Positions 41,663-51,021 of a stretch of DNA of 64,000 bases are shown in pieces; positions within the stretch are counted from its first letter, which is position 1, and the number at the start of each line of letters is the position of its first letter. Under the pieces are notes generated by a model. That model saw only the letters and a list, made by a program, of their open reading frames with translations. It ran no database searches and was not told the DNA's origin. A program made the position numbers and the translations under genes. Source of the DNA: Demequina maris (GTDB lineage Bacteria; Actinomycetota; Actinomycetes; Actinomycetales; Demequinaceae); assembly GCF_000971155.1 (NCBI RefSeq), contig NZ_BBLX01000005.1:62001-126000 (forward strand). Direction: 5' to 3'.

Positions 41663-41772
41663 ACGGTGACAATTCTACGGGGGACGGGGCGGGAGGAGGT
41701 GGGGCGGGAGGTCCTGGACGCACGATGCGGCCGCCCACGTCGCCGCGGGCGACCGCATCGGTCACGCTCGGA

Positions 41773-43332
41773 TCAGGAGACCCAGCCGCGCGGGTTCTCC
41801 GCCATCTCGGCGTCGCGGCGCTCGAGCTCGGCCTTCAGCTCGGCCACGACATCGGGGTGCTTGCCGCTCACGTCGTAGGCCTCGCTCGGGTCGGTCTCGA
41901 GGTCGAACAGCCACGGGCCCTTCTGCTGGGCCACCGAGAAGCCGGCGTCGCTGGTCCCGTAGAGGTAGGGGTGCTTCGCGTAGTACTTGTACCGGCCGTC
42001 GCTCACCGCGATGAGCTGCTCGCCCGCGTAGTAGTAGTAGAAGTCGCTCACCTGGTCGCTCTCGCCCGCGAGCAGCGGGGCCATGGAGGAGCCGTCGAGC
42101 ATGCGGTCGGCGGGCGCCTCGATGTCGAGCCAGTCGAGCAGGGTCGGCATGATGTCGGTGCCCATCGTCATCGTGTCGATGACCTGCCCGCCCTCGATGC
42201 CGGCGGGCCAGTGGACCATGAACGGCACGAGCATGCCGCCCTCGTTGATGAGGCCCTTGCGTCCGCGGTGGTCGCCGGCGTCGCCCTGGAACCAGGGCCC
42301 GTTGTCGCTGGTCACCAGGATGATCGTGTTGTCGAGCTGGCCGGTCGCCTCGAGCTGGTCGACGATCCGCCCGATGCCGTCGTCGAGACCCTCGACGATG
42401 TCGCCGTACAGCCCGGCGTCCGAGCGGCCCTCGTTCTCCTCCGCCGCGAACAGCGGCTCGTGGGGGAAGTTGTGCGCGAAGTAGAGGAAGAACGGGTCGT
42501 CGCTCTCCGCGGCGTCACCGATGAAGTCGACCGCCGCGTCCGTGTACAGCGCGTCGAGCTCGGTCTGGTCGACCTCGTCGATCAGCACATCGTTGTCGCG
42601 GTAGATCTTGAAGGGCGTCATGTCGTTCGAGTACCGCGAGCCGAGGAAGCTGTCGAAGCCGAAGTCGTTCGGCAGCGAGCCCTCGGTGTCGCCGATGTGC
42701 CACTTGCCGATCATGCCCGTGCGGTACCCGGAGGCCTGCAGCACGTCGGGGATGGTGATCTCGGCCTGGGTCAGCCCGAACGAGTCGCCCAGCGTATTCA
42801 TGATTCCGAGCGGGGAGCCGGTGGGGAAGAGCACGTCGGGGACGGCCGCGCGCGGCGCGAGGCGGCCGGTGAGCATCGCCGCACGCGAGGGCGTGCACAC
42901 GGCCGAGGGCGAGTGGTAGTTGGTGAGCACCGCGCCGTCCTCGGCGAGCGAGTCGAGGTGCGGAGTCTTGATGGGCGTGTCGCCCATGAACCCGAGGTCC
43001 TCGTAGCCGAGGTCGTCGTAGTAGACCAGGAGCACGTTCGGCGCCTCGCCCGACGCGGTCGAGCCCTGGATCGCGTCGAGGTACTCGTCCTTCGACGCCT
43101 CGTGCTCGGGGGAGTTGTCGGGGCTGGAGGTGAGCGACTTGACCGCGACGTAGCCGCCGCCGGCGACGACGGCGGCGCCGGGGAGCGCCAGGGTGAGGCC
43201 GGTCGCCTTGAGGATCCGCTTGCCGCGGCCGCTCTTCGCGCGCGGCTCGACGGTGGTCTCCTCCGGCGCGGAGGCCTCGGTGGCCGCGTCCGGTGCGGTG
43301 TCCTGGGGCTCCGGGGGCAGTTCTGACGACAA
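41773..43332 (-). CDS. membrane-anchored arylsulfatase-type sulfatase
   Basis: 519 residues from a TTG at 43332; AGGAGG lies eight bases upstream of it, and no ATG or GTG start fits better. The formylglycine site is Cys146 in CTPSR, and metal ligands include Asp106-Asp107 (YYDDLGYEDLG) and the later TSDNGPW. Residues 1-41 are acidic then basic, followed by one membrane segment (about 42-64), so the catalytic domain is probably outside. Substrate unknown; sulfated polysaccharide is a fair guess. The maturase gene follows 110 bases downstream. Confidence 0.9.
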   Translation of the reverse strand: MSSELPPEPQDTAPDAATEASAPEETTVEPRAKSGRGKRILKATGLTLALPGAAVVAGGGYVAVKSLTSSPDNSPEHEASKDEYLDAIQGSTASGEAPNVLLVYYDDLGYEDLGFMGDTPIKTPHLDSLAEDGAVLTNYHSPSAVCTPSRAAMLTGRLAPRAAVPDVLFPTGSPLGIMNTLGDSFGLTQAEITIPDVLQASGYRTGMIGKWHIGDTEGSLPNDFGFDSFLGSRYSNDMTPFKIYRDNDVLIDEVDQTELDALYTDAAVDFIGDAAESDDPFFLYFAHNFPHEPLFAAEENEGRSDAGLYGDIVEGLDDGIGRIVDQLEATGQLDNTIILVTSDNGPWFQGDAGDHRGRKGLINEGGMLVPFMVHWPAGIEGGQVIDTMTMGTDIMPTLLDWLDIEAPADRMLDGSSMAPLLAGESDQVSDFYYYYAGEQLIAVSDGRYKYYAKHPYLYGTSDAGFSVAQQKGPWLFDLETDPSEAYDVSGKHPDVVAELKAELERRDAEMAENPRGWVS

Positions 43333-43610
43333 CGTTGTCCTCCTGAGACGGGGCGTGACGGCGGTCCTCGCCCGTGCCCGGCCTGCCGGCCGGGTGAGGG
43401 GTGCGTCGCTCCGTCGCGCCTTCTGGTGCAGTGCGTTCCTTCGCCGGATCCGCCGCTTCGCGTGCCCCGCGGGCGTACGGGCGAGTGGATCCGTGGCGAC
43501 CATCGTAGACGAATATCAACCGAGTGGTGGACATTGCCGCGAGCGGCCCGCGTGGGGCCCACGCGGGGCGCACGTGGGGCGCGCGGCCCGCGCGTGCCTA
43601 GGCTGGGCGC
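43333..43610. other. intergenic region upstream of the sulfatase
   Basis: No gene was found in these 278 bases. 43500-43530 is AT-richer and probably holds the sulfatase promoter. A palindrome (CGCGTGG, 3 bases, CCACGCG) lies near 43550-43566. TAGGCT at 43599-43604 is six bases before the next ATG and gives that gene a leaderless start. Confidence 0.6.
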
Positions 43611-43907
43611 ATGGCACGGATCACGGAGGCCCAGGTCGCGGAGGTGCGCCGCCGCGTCGAGGCGGGCGAGGCGCGCGTGGCGGTCGCGGAGGCGGTCGGG
43701 ATCTCGAAGGCGAGCGTCGACTCGATCATGACCGGGCGGCGCGGCGGGCCGTCGAAGCGGGCCGGGGCGCTCACCGCCGGCCAGCTGGACGCGATCCGCG
43801 CGCTCGGCGAGACGGGGATGTCGCAGAGCGCGATCGCGCGCGAGGTGGGGACGAGCCAGCAGATGGTGAGCAAGACCCTGAAGGCGGCCCGCGAGGGCGA
43901 GGGCTAG
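43611..43907 (+). CDS. small protein with two helix-turn-helix units
   Basis: 98 residues. Two homeodomain-like HTH units are visible: ITEAQVAEVRRRVEAG with VAVAEAVGISKASVDSIMTG, and LTAGQLDAIRALGETG with SQSAIAREVGTSQQMVSKTL. Such units occur in resolvase and transposase DNA-binding domains, but no catalytic domain is attached. It is probably a small DNA-binding regulator. Its end overlaps the converging methyltransferase gene by four bases. Confidence 0.75.
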   Translation: MARITEAQVAEVRRRVEAGEARVAVAEAVGISKASVDSIMTGRRGGPSKRAGALTAGQLDAIRALGETGMSQSAIAREVGTSQQMVSKTLKAAREGEG

Positions 43908-45076
43908 GCGGGCTCCACCAGCAGCGCCGCGTGGCGCCCCTCGAGGCGCGTGAGCACGAGCGTCGCGCGCGCGGAGCCCTTCAGCTTGAGGCGCGGGCGC
44001 AGCTGCTCCGGGGTCAGGTCGACGCCGCGCTTCTTGATGTCGACCGTCCCCACGCCGCGCGCCCGCAGCTCGCGCGCGAGCGCCTTGACGTCGAGCGGCA
44101 GCCGCTCGAGCACGCGGTAGGCGCGGGCGAACGGCGTCGCCGGGGGCGGCGCGTCCATCGTCAGGTAGGCGATCGACGGGTCGACGAGGTGCGCGCCGAG
44201 CTCGTCCGCGAGCACCCCGACCAGGCCCGCGCGGATGACGGCGCCGTCGGGCTCGAGGAGCCAGCCGCCGAGGGGCCCCGCGGGCGCGCGGTCGGTGGGC
44301 CCGGCGATGTCGTGCCGCTCGCCGCCGCGGATCACCAGGGCCGCGTGGCCCTCGTGGCGCGCGGCGGCGCCCGCCCACAGGCCCACCTCGACCACGTCGC
44401 CGTCGACGCTCACCCACTGCGCCTCGAAGCCCGGGGGCACGGCCTCGTGCGGCAGGCCCGGGCCGGCCTTGACGCCGAGCGCGCGGAAGCGGCGGCTCAG
44501 GTCGAGCACGGCGTCGAGCGGAGGCGAGTAGTCGGAGGGGTCGTGGCGGCGTCCGCGCGCGTTGCGCCGCGCGGGGTCGGCGAACACGCCGTCGACGTCC
44601 GCCTCGTCGAGCAGCGCGAGCGAGTCGCCATGGACCACCCGGGCGTGGGGCCACGGGGACAGGTTGTGCGCCGCCAGGATCGCGGTGGCCTCGTCGGCCT
44701 CGAACGCGACCACGGCGAGCCCGCGCGCGGCGAACGCCATCGCGTCGGCGCCCAGTCCCGCGGTGAGGTCGGCGACCGCGCGGCAGCCCGCGTCCGCGAA
44801 GCGCTCGGCGTGCAGCGCGGACACGACCGCGCGCGACGCCTGCTCGAGGCCCGCGCGGTGGAACACCATGCCGTCGACGGCGTCGCCCAGGCGCGGGCGC
44901 GCCTCGCGCCGCAGCTCCGCGAGCGACATCGCCGCGGCCACCAGGGCGGGCTCGTGTCCCTCGCGCCGGAGCCGGCCCGCGACGGCGAGCGCGTCCTTCG
45001 GCGACGTGTCGCGCAGGGAGCCCGCGAGCGCGAGGCACGCGTCGCTCACCGTGAGGCGCGCGGTGACGGGGTCCAT
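43904..45076 (-). CDS. class I SAM-dependent methyltransferase with THUMP-like domain
   Basis: 390 residues. The SAM motif is VADLTAGLGADAMAFAARG, followed by VVAFEADEATAILAAHNL and the putative catalytic FADPARR. The C-terminal part (ALARELRARGVGTVDIKKRGVDL) is the THUMP-like region. This actinobacterial family probably modifies RNA, but no target is established here. It is a common neighbour of groES in relatives. Confidence 0.82.
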   Translation of the reverse strand: MDPVTARLTVSDACLALAGSLRDTSPKDALAVAGRLRREGHEPALVAAAMSLAELRREARPRLGDAVDGMVFHRAGLEQASRAVVSALHAERFADAGCRAVADLTAGLGADAMAFAARGLAVVAFEADEATAILAAHNLSPWPHARVVHGDSLALLDEADVDGVFADPARRNARGRRHDPSDYSPPLDAVLDLSRRFRALGVKAGPGLPHEAVPPGFEAQWVSVDGDVVEVGLWAGAAARHEGHAALVIRGGERHDIAGPTDRAPAGPLGGWLLEPDGAVIRAGLVGVLADELGAHLVDPSIAYLTMDAPPPATPFARAYRVLERLPLDVKALARELRARGVGTVDIKKRGVDLTPEQLRPRLKLKGSARATLVLTRLEGRHAALLVEPA

Positions 45077-45116
45077 GCCCGGATCCTTTCACGCGCGGCG
45101 AACACCGCACCGCTCG

Positions 45117-45143
45117 TTAGCACTCGCGGGGTGTGAGTGCTAG
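45117..45143 (+). promoter_or_regulatory. CIRCE operator (HrcA site)
   Basis: TTAGCACTC, nine bases, GAGTGCTAG: a match to the CIRCE consensus with one mismatch at the last base. TAGATT at 45141-45146 is a plausible -10, with a -35 about 17 bases upstream inside the operator. Bound HrcA would therefore block the groES promoter and release it on heat shock. Confidence 0.95.
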
Positions 45144-45247
45144 ATTGATGTCGCTCGCAAGAGCATGGATCCCCTGGGACCGACCCCCGCGACGGCGGTC
45201 CCGCAGATCCGCACCCCGAACTTCGAGAACGGAAGGTGAGGTCCGCA

Positions 45248-45541
45248 GTGTCGGTCTCCATCAAGCCCCTGGAGGACAAGGTCGTCGTCAAGGCCGCCGC
45301 GGCCGAGACCACGACGGCGTCCGGCCTCGTGATCCCTGACACCGCCAAGGAGAAGCCCCAGGAGGGCGAGGTCGTGGCGGTCGGCCCGGGTCGCATCGAC
45401 GACAACGGCAACCGCGTCCCGATCGACGTCACCGTCGGCGACAAGGTCATCTACAGCAAGTACGGCGGCACCGAGGTCAAGTACGCCGGTGAGGAGTACC
45501 TCATCCTCTCGGCGCGCGACCTGCTCGCCATCGTCGGCTAA
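45248..45541 (+). CDS. groES: co-chaperonin GroES
   Basis: 97 residues from GTG 45248 ([15 protein letters not shown]), with GGAAGG at 45231-45236. The in-frame GTG at 45236 is too close to that site. The mobile loop ([14 protein letters not shown]) and the roof [10 protein letters not shown] are present. It is heat-regulated through the CIRCE element upstream. No groEL follows; a terminator does. Confidence 0.97.
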   Translation: MSVSIKPLEDKVVVKAAAAETTTASGLVIPDTAKEKPQEGEVVAVGPGRIDDNGNRVPIDVTVGDKVIYSKYGGTEVKYAGEEYLILSARDLLAIVG

Positions 45542-45555
45542 GCAGCCGCAGCAGC

Positions 45556-45587
45556 ACGGGCCCCGGGGCGTCAGCCCCGGGGCCCGT
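45556..45587 (+). terminator. terminator after groES
   Basis: A perfect 14-bp stem (45556-45569 with 45574-45587), loop GTCA, 14 bases after the groES stop. It shows that groES is monocistronic. Confidence 0.88.
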
Positions 45588-45640
45588 CCGCGTTCCCGGG
45601 CGGGTGCGGCGTACGGCTGCGCGTGCGCGATCGCCCAGGA

Positions 45641-45668
45641 GGCGCATCGTCCCGCCGGACGATGCGCC
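45641..45668. repeat. inverted pair of the 10-mer motif between convergent genes
   Basis: Perfect 12-bp arms 45641-45652 and 45657-45668 around CGCC, each containing one motif copy. It lies 13 bases beyond the whiB stop and between the convergent groES and whiB genes. It can act as the whiB terminator, as paired uptake sequences do in Neisseria. Confidence 0.88.
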
Positions 45669-45681
45669 GCAGGCCCGGCGC

Positions 45682-45972
45682 CTAGCTCGCCTTCTTGAGC
45701 CGGCCGGCGAGGATGGCGTGACGCTCGTCCTCGCTCAGTCCGCCCCACACGCCGAACGGCTCGCGCGCCTGGAGCGAGCGCTCCCGGCAGGTGTCGAGCA
45801 CGGGGCAGCCGGAGCAGAACTCCTTGGCCGCCTCCGCCCGGCGGCGACGCGCAGCGCCGCGCTCGCCCTCCGGATGGAAGAACAGGTCCGGATCGGCGGC
45901 GCGGCACGCGCCTTCGTATTGCCACTCCCACTGATCCTGAGTCGGTGCGGGCAGTTTCGCCACGGCCTCCAT
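45682..45972 (-). CDS. whiB: WhiB-family Fe-S transcription factor
   Basis: 96 residues from ATG 45972. The 4Fe-4S ligands are Cys23, Cys53, Cys56 and Cys62 (C-x2-C-x5-C spacing), followed by the turn GVWGGL and the basic tail RLKKAS that binds DNA. Family members work with the sigma factor; sequence resembles the WhiB2/WhmD group linked to cell division, but the subgroup is not certain. Confidence 0.93.
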   Translation of the reverse strand: MEAVAKLPAPTQDQWEWQYEGACRAADPDLFFHPEGERGAARRRRAEAAKEFCSGCPVLDTCRERSLQAREPFGVWGGLSEDERHAILAGRLKKAS

Positions 45973-46170
45973 CACGCCCCCCTATGGGTTCGTCGCCGGC
46001 CTGCCCCCAGATGGCCCCATTGCCATCCAGACCGTCTATCGGTGCTGGTCATGTGCTCGCGGGGGGCTTGTGGCCCCCCGTTCGCTCGCTCCCTCACTGC
46101 CATTCATAACACTGTGAGACAGCCTTGGGAAGGCCCGATTTGCCTGGTTTCTCCCCTCGGTGCGAGAGCC

Positions 46171-47694
<1,524 letters not shown>

Positions 47695-47712
47695 CCGCGG
47701 CCCGGCCCGCGC

Positions 47713-48462
47713 GTGGAGCTCGCCTGGCAGACGCTCGCGATCCTCGCGGTCGTCGCCCTTGTCGCGGGCTTCCTCGACACCCTCGCGGGCGGGGGCGGGC
47801 TGCTGACGCTGCCCGCGCTGCTGCTCGCCGGCGTGCCGCCGCTGCAGGCGCTCGGCACGAACAAGCTGCAGGGCTCGTTCGGGACGGGCATGGCCACCTG
47901 GCAGGTCATCCGCCGACGCCGCGTGCGATGGGACGATGCGCGCTGGCCCATGCTGTGGGCCTTCCTGGGATCCGCGGCCGGCTCGATCGCGATCCAGTTC
48001 GCCGACCCCGAGCCCCTGCGGATCGTCATCCCGGTCGTGCTCGCGGTGATCGCGGCGTACTTCGCGTTCGTGCCCAAGGCGCACCAGCCGCCGGACCATG
48101 AGCGGATGAGCGCCGCCCCGTACGAGGCGACCGTGGTGCCCGCGATCGGCGCGTACGACGGCGCCTTCGGCCCCGGCACGGGCTCGCTGTTCGCCCTGTC
48201 GGGGGTGACGCTGCGGGCGTACCCGCTGGTGCGGTCGACCGCCGTCGCCAAGACGCTGAACTTCGCCACCAACATCGCGTCGCTGCTGGTATTCGCCTTC
48301 GCCGGGCAGATGGCCTGGGCGGTCGGCGGCGCGATGATCGGCGGCCAGCTCGTGGGCGCCTACGTCGCGTCGCACGTGCTCTTCAAGGTGAACCCGGTGG
48401 TGCTGCGGGTGCTGATCGTGGTGGTGAGCGTCGCGATGCTGGTGCGCTACCTGATCGGGTAG
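47713..48462 (+). CDS. TauE/SafE-type sulfite exporter family permease
   Basis: 249 residues from GTG 47713. Seven to eight membrane segments, with AGFLDTLAGGGGLLTLPALLL and the second-half repeat GAYDGAFGPGTGSLFAL typical of the TSUP family. Members move sulfite, sulfoacetate or similar anions. It is 18 bases after guaB. A motif copy is at 47931 and another just after the stop at 48467. Confidence 0.88.
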   Translation: MELAWQTLAILAVVALVAGFLDTLAGGGGLLTLPALLLAGVPPLQALGTNKLQGSFGTGMATWQVIRRRRVRWDDARWPMLWAFLGSAAGSIAIQFADPEPLRIVIPVVLAVIAAYFAFVPKAHQPPDHERMSAAPYEATVVPAIGAYDGAFGPGTGSLFALSGVTLRAYPLVRSTAVAKTLNFATNIASLLVFAFAGQMAWAVGGAMIGGQLVGAYVASHVLFKVNPVVLRVLIVVVSVAMLVRYLIG

Positions 48463-48498
48463 CCCCCGCATCGTCCCCGCGCCGCTCTTGGGGCCCCG

Positions 48499-48580
48499 CG
48501 ACGCAACCGGCGTACACGGTGGTCCTCGCCCGAGCGGGCCAGGCACGATGCGCGCGAGCGGGCTCCCGTACGCCGGTTGG
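48499..48580. repeat. 75-bp inverted-repeat intergenic element, copy 1
   Basis: Ends AACCGGCGTAC (48505-48515) and GTACGCCGGTT (48568-48578) are an 11-bp perfect inverted repeat. Between them lies CCAGGCACGATGCGCG, a one-base-insert variant of the 10-mer motif, 23 bases from the left arm. The same ends, the same centre and nearly the same spacing recur at 63430-63504 in opposite orientation. The element is in the 256-base gap between the TauE permease and gdhA; nothing else was seen there apart from the motif copy at 48467. Confidence 0.7.
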
Positions 48581-48718
48581 GTGCACGGGGGAGGGCGCGC
48601 CGGGACGCGCCGCACCCCCGAGCGGGCCGCGGACGCACGGAGCAGGTCACGCGGGTCGAGGTCGCTCGGGGGTGCGACGCGGGTCCCGCCGGAGGAGCCG
48701 GCGGGGGTCCGGGTCAGG

Positions 48719-49996
48719 TCACGGGTAGAGCCCGCGCAGGCGGTGCGCCTCCGTGACGCGCTGGACGGCGAGGGCGGTGGCGGCCTCGCGGTAGGACAGG
48801 CCGTGCGCGCCGGCGTAGTCGACCACCGCGTGCCACGCCGTGGTCATCTTGTCCTCGAGGCGGTCGTTCACGTCCCGCTCGGACCACTGGTACGCCTGGT
48901 TGGCCTGCACCCACTCGAAGTAGGAGACGACCACGCCGCCCGCGTTGGCGAGGATGTCGGGCACCACGACGACGCCCTTGTCCGCGAGGATCGCGTCGGC
49001 CTCGCGCGTGGTGGGGCCGTTGGCGCCCTCCACGATGATCTTGGCCTGCACGCGGTCCGCGTTCGCCCCGGTGAGCACGCCCTCGACCGCGGCGGGGACC
49101 GCCAGGTCGACGTCGAGCGTGAGGATCGAGGCGGGGTCGATGGACTCGGTGCCCTCGAAGCCCGCGACCGAGCCGGTCGCGTCGACGTGCTGCGCGAGCC
49201 GGCCGATGTCGAGGCCGCGCTCGTCGTAGATCGCGCCGTCGATGTCGGACACGGCGAGCACCTTGACGCCCGCGGCCGCGAGGAACCGGGCGGCGTCGCG
49301 GCCGACCTTGCCGAAGCCCTGCACCGACGCGGTGGTGCGCTCGGGGTCGAGGCCGTGGGAGGCCATCGCCATGAGCGCGACGTGGGCGACGCCGCGCGAC
49401 GTGGCGGCGGCGCGGCCGAGCGACCCGCCCAGGCTCACGGGCTTGCCCGTGACGACGCCGGGGACCGTGTGGCCCATGGCGGCCGAGTAGGTGTCCATCA
49501 TCCAGGCCATCGTCCGCTCGTCCGTGCCGATGTCGGGCGCGGGGATGTCCTTGGTGGGGCCGATGATCGGAAGGATCTCGGAGGTGTAGCGCCGCGTCAC
49601 GCGCTCGAGCTCGGCGAGCGAGTGCTCGCGCGGGTCGATCGCGATGCCGCCCTTCGCGCCGCCGTACGGCACGTCGACGAGCGCGCACTTCCAGGTCATC
49701 CACATGGCGAGCGCGCGGACCTCGTCGAGGTCGACGTTGGGGGCGAAGCGGAGACCGCCCTTGGCCGGGCCGCGCGAGAAGTTGTGCTGCACGCGGTAGC
49801 CGGAGTAGACCGCGATGGAGCCGTCGTCACGGCGGAGCGGGACGCTCACCATGAGCTCCCGACGCGGGGTGGCGAGCATCTGGCGGGTTCCGCCGTTGTA
49901 GCCCAGGTGTGCGAGCGCGGACTCGAGCTGTGCGAGCGCGTCCGTCAGAGGACCGGCGCCGGTGGGCGCGGCCGTCGTGGTGGTGGACCACGTCAT
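48719..49996 (-). CDS. gdhA: Glu/Leu/Phe/Val dehydrogenase, probable glutamate dehydrogenase
   Basis: 425 residues. It interconverts 2-oxoglutarate plus ammonia and glutamate. RGPAKGGLRFAP and KCALVDVPYGGAKGGI hold the substrate lysines, and VQGFGKVGRDAARFL is the NAD(P) Rossmann loop. Length and motifs fit the hexameric class I enzyme (NAD-type). Ribosome-binding site GGAGG precedes ATG 49996. Confidence 0.92.
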   Translation of the reverse strand: MTWSTTTTAAPTGAGPLTDALAQLESALAHLGYNGGTRQMLATPRRELMVSVPLRRDDGSIAVYSGYRVQHNFSRGPAKGGLRFAPNVDLDEVRALAMWMTWKCALVDVPYGGAKGGIAIDPREHSLAELERVTRRYTSEILPIIGPTKDIPAPDIGTDERTMAWMMDTYSAAMGHTVPGVVTGKPVSLGGSLGRAAATSRGVAHVALMAMASHGLDPERTTASVQGFGKVGRDAARFLAAAGVKVLAVSDIDGAIYDERGLDIGRLAQHVDATGSVAGFEGTESIDPASILTLDVDLAVPAAVEGVLTGANADRVQAKIIVEGANGPTTREADAILADKGVVVVPDILANAGGVVVSYFEWVQANQAYQWSERDVNDRLEDKMTTAWHAVVDYAGAHGLSYREAATALAVQRVTEAHRLRGLYP

Positions 49997-50033
49997 TGTG
50001 ACCTCCAGGGGTGTGTCCCTCGACAGTAACCCC

Positions 50034-50110
50034 GTCCGGAGGGTCCGCCGTACGCCGCATGGGCCAGCGGACGATGCGCGGTTGGCCGCCGTGTACAGCG
50101 ACCTCCGGAC
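50034..50110. repeat. 75-bp inverted-repeat intergenic element, possible diverged copy 3
   Basis: GTCCGGAGG (50034-50042) and CCTCCGGAC (50102-50110) form 9-bp inverted ends around an exact motif copy at 50069-50078, close to the centre. The size (77 bp) and layout match the copies at 48505 and 63430, but the ends differ. It lies between gdhA and the exonuclease gene. A second motif copy (50130) follows at five bases from the exonuclease stop. Confidence 0.5.
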
Positions 50111-50143
50111 GCTCGTTGCGCTACGCGCGGGACGATGCGCCGG

Positions 50144-50911
50144 CTAGAACAGCGTGCCGCCGTCGCCCTCGTCCTGGCCTCCCGCCGAGGCCGCGGCGAG
50201 CGCCGGTGCGGCGACGGGCCAGAGCGGGTCCGGGAGGTCGTCGGTGGTGCCCTTGGACTTCAGCCACGCCCCGAAGCGCACGGCCCAGTCGTGGTGCGCG
50301 GCGGCCTGCAGGTCGTGCAGCGACTCGAGCGGGGTGTCGCGCATCGCCGGATGCGCCGCCGCCAGCGCGTGGACGAGCTCGAGCGTGGCGAGAACGTCCG
50401 CGTCCGCGGCGTGGAGGTCGTCCGCGACGACGCTGACCGCGTAGAGGGTGCACAGGTCGATGAGCTTGCGCTTGCCCTTGCGGTACTGGTCGAGCTTGCG
50501 GTCCAGCACGAGCGGGTCCACCACGGGCCGCACCTCGCCGCGCGTGAGCCGCGACGCGAGCGAGCGCAGGCCGTGGCGTGCGAGCTCGTTCTCGAGCAGG
50601 GTGAGGTCGAACTGCGCGTTGAACGCGACCACCGGGAAGCCGGCGTTGAGCGCGCCGGCCAGCGCCGTCGCGATCTCCTCGAGCGCGTCCGGCGGCTGGA
50701 CGCCCTCCGCGCGCGCCTTCTCGGTGGAGATGCCGTGGACCGCGCTCGCGGCCGCCGGGATGTCGACGCCCGGGTCGATCAGCCACGTGCGGGTCGTGAC
50801 GTCGTCGCCGCGCCGCGTGATCACCGCCGCGGTCACGATGCGGTCGCTCTCGGTGGACACCCCGGTCGTCTCGGTGTCGAAGCCCACCATGGTCTCGTCG
50901 AGCCAGCTCAT
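50144..50911 (-). CDS. DnaQ-family 3'-5' exonuclease
   Basis: 255 residues from ATG 50911. The DEDDh active site begins with Asp12 and Glu14 in FDTETTG, then NAQFDLTLLENE and the final HAADADVLAT. It resembles the stand-alone epsilon-like exonucleases of actinobacteria. About 60 alanine/proline/acid-rich residues end the protein. Role in DNA repair or proofreading is inferred from family. Confidence 0.88.
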   Translation of the reverse strand: MSWLDETMVGFDTETTGVSTESDRIVTAAVITRRGDDVTTRTWLIDPGVDIPAAASAVHGISTEKARAEGVQPPDALEEIATALAGALNAGFPVVAFNAQFDLTLLENELARHGLRSLASRLTRGEVRPVVDPLVLDRKLDQYRKGKRKLIDLCTLYAVSVVADDLHAADADVLATLELVHALAAAHPAMRDTPLESLHDLQAAAHHDWAVRFGAWLKSKGTTDDLPDPLWPVAAPALAAASAGGQDEGDGGTLF

Positions 50912-51021
50912 GGTCCTAGCCTGGCACGCCCCTCCGACCATCGGTGCGACGTCGTCCCCAGGCGCTGCGCGCATCGTCCCGTCCCGGCGGGGTGTCCTCG
51001 CCGAACGATAGGGTGGAGCCC

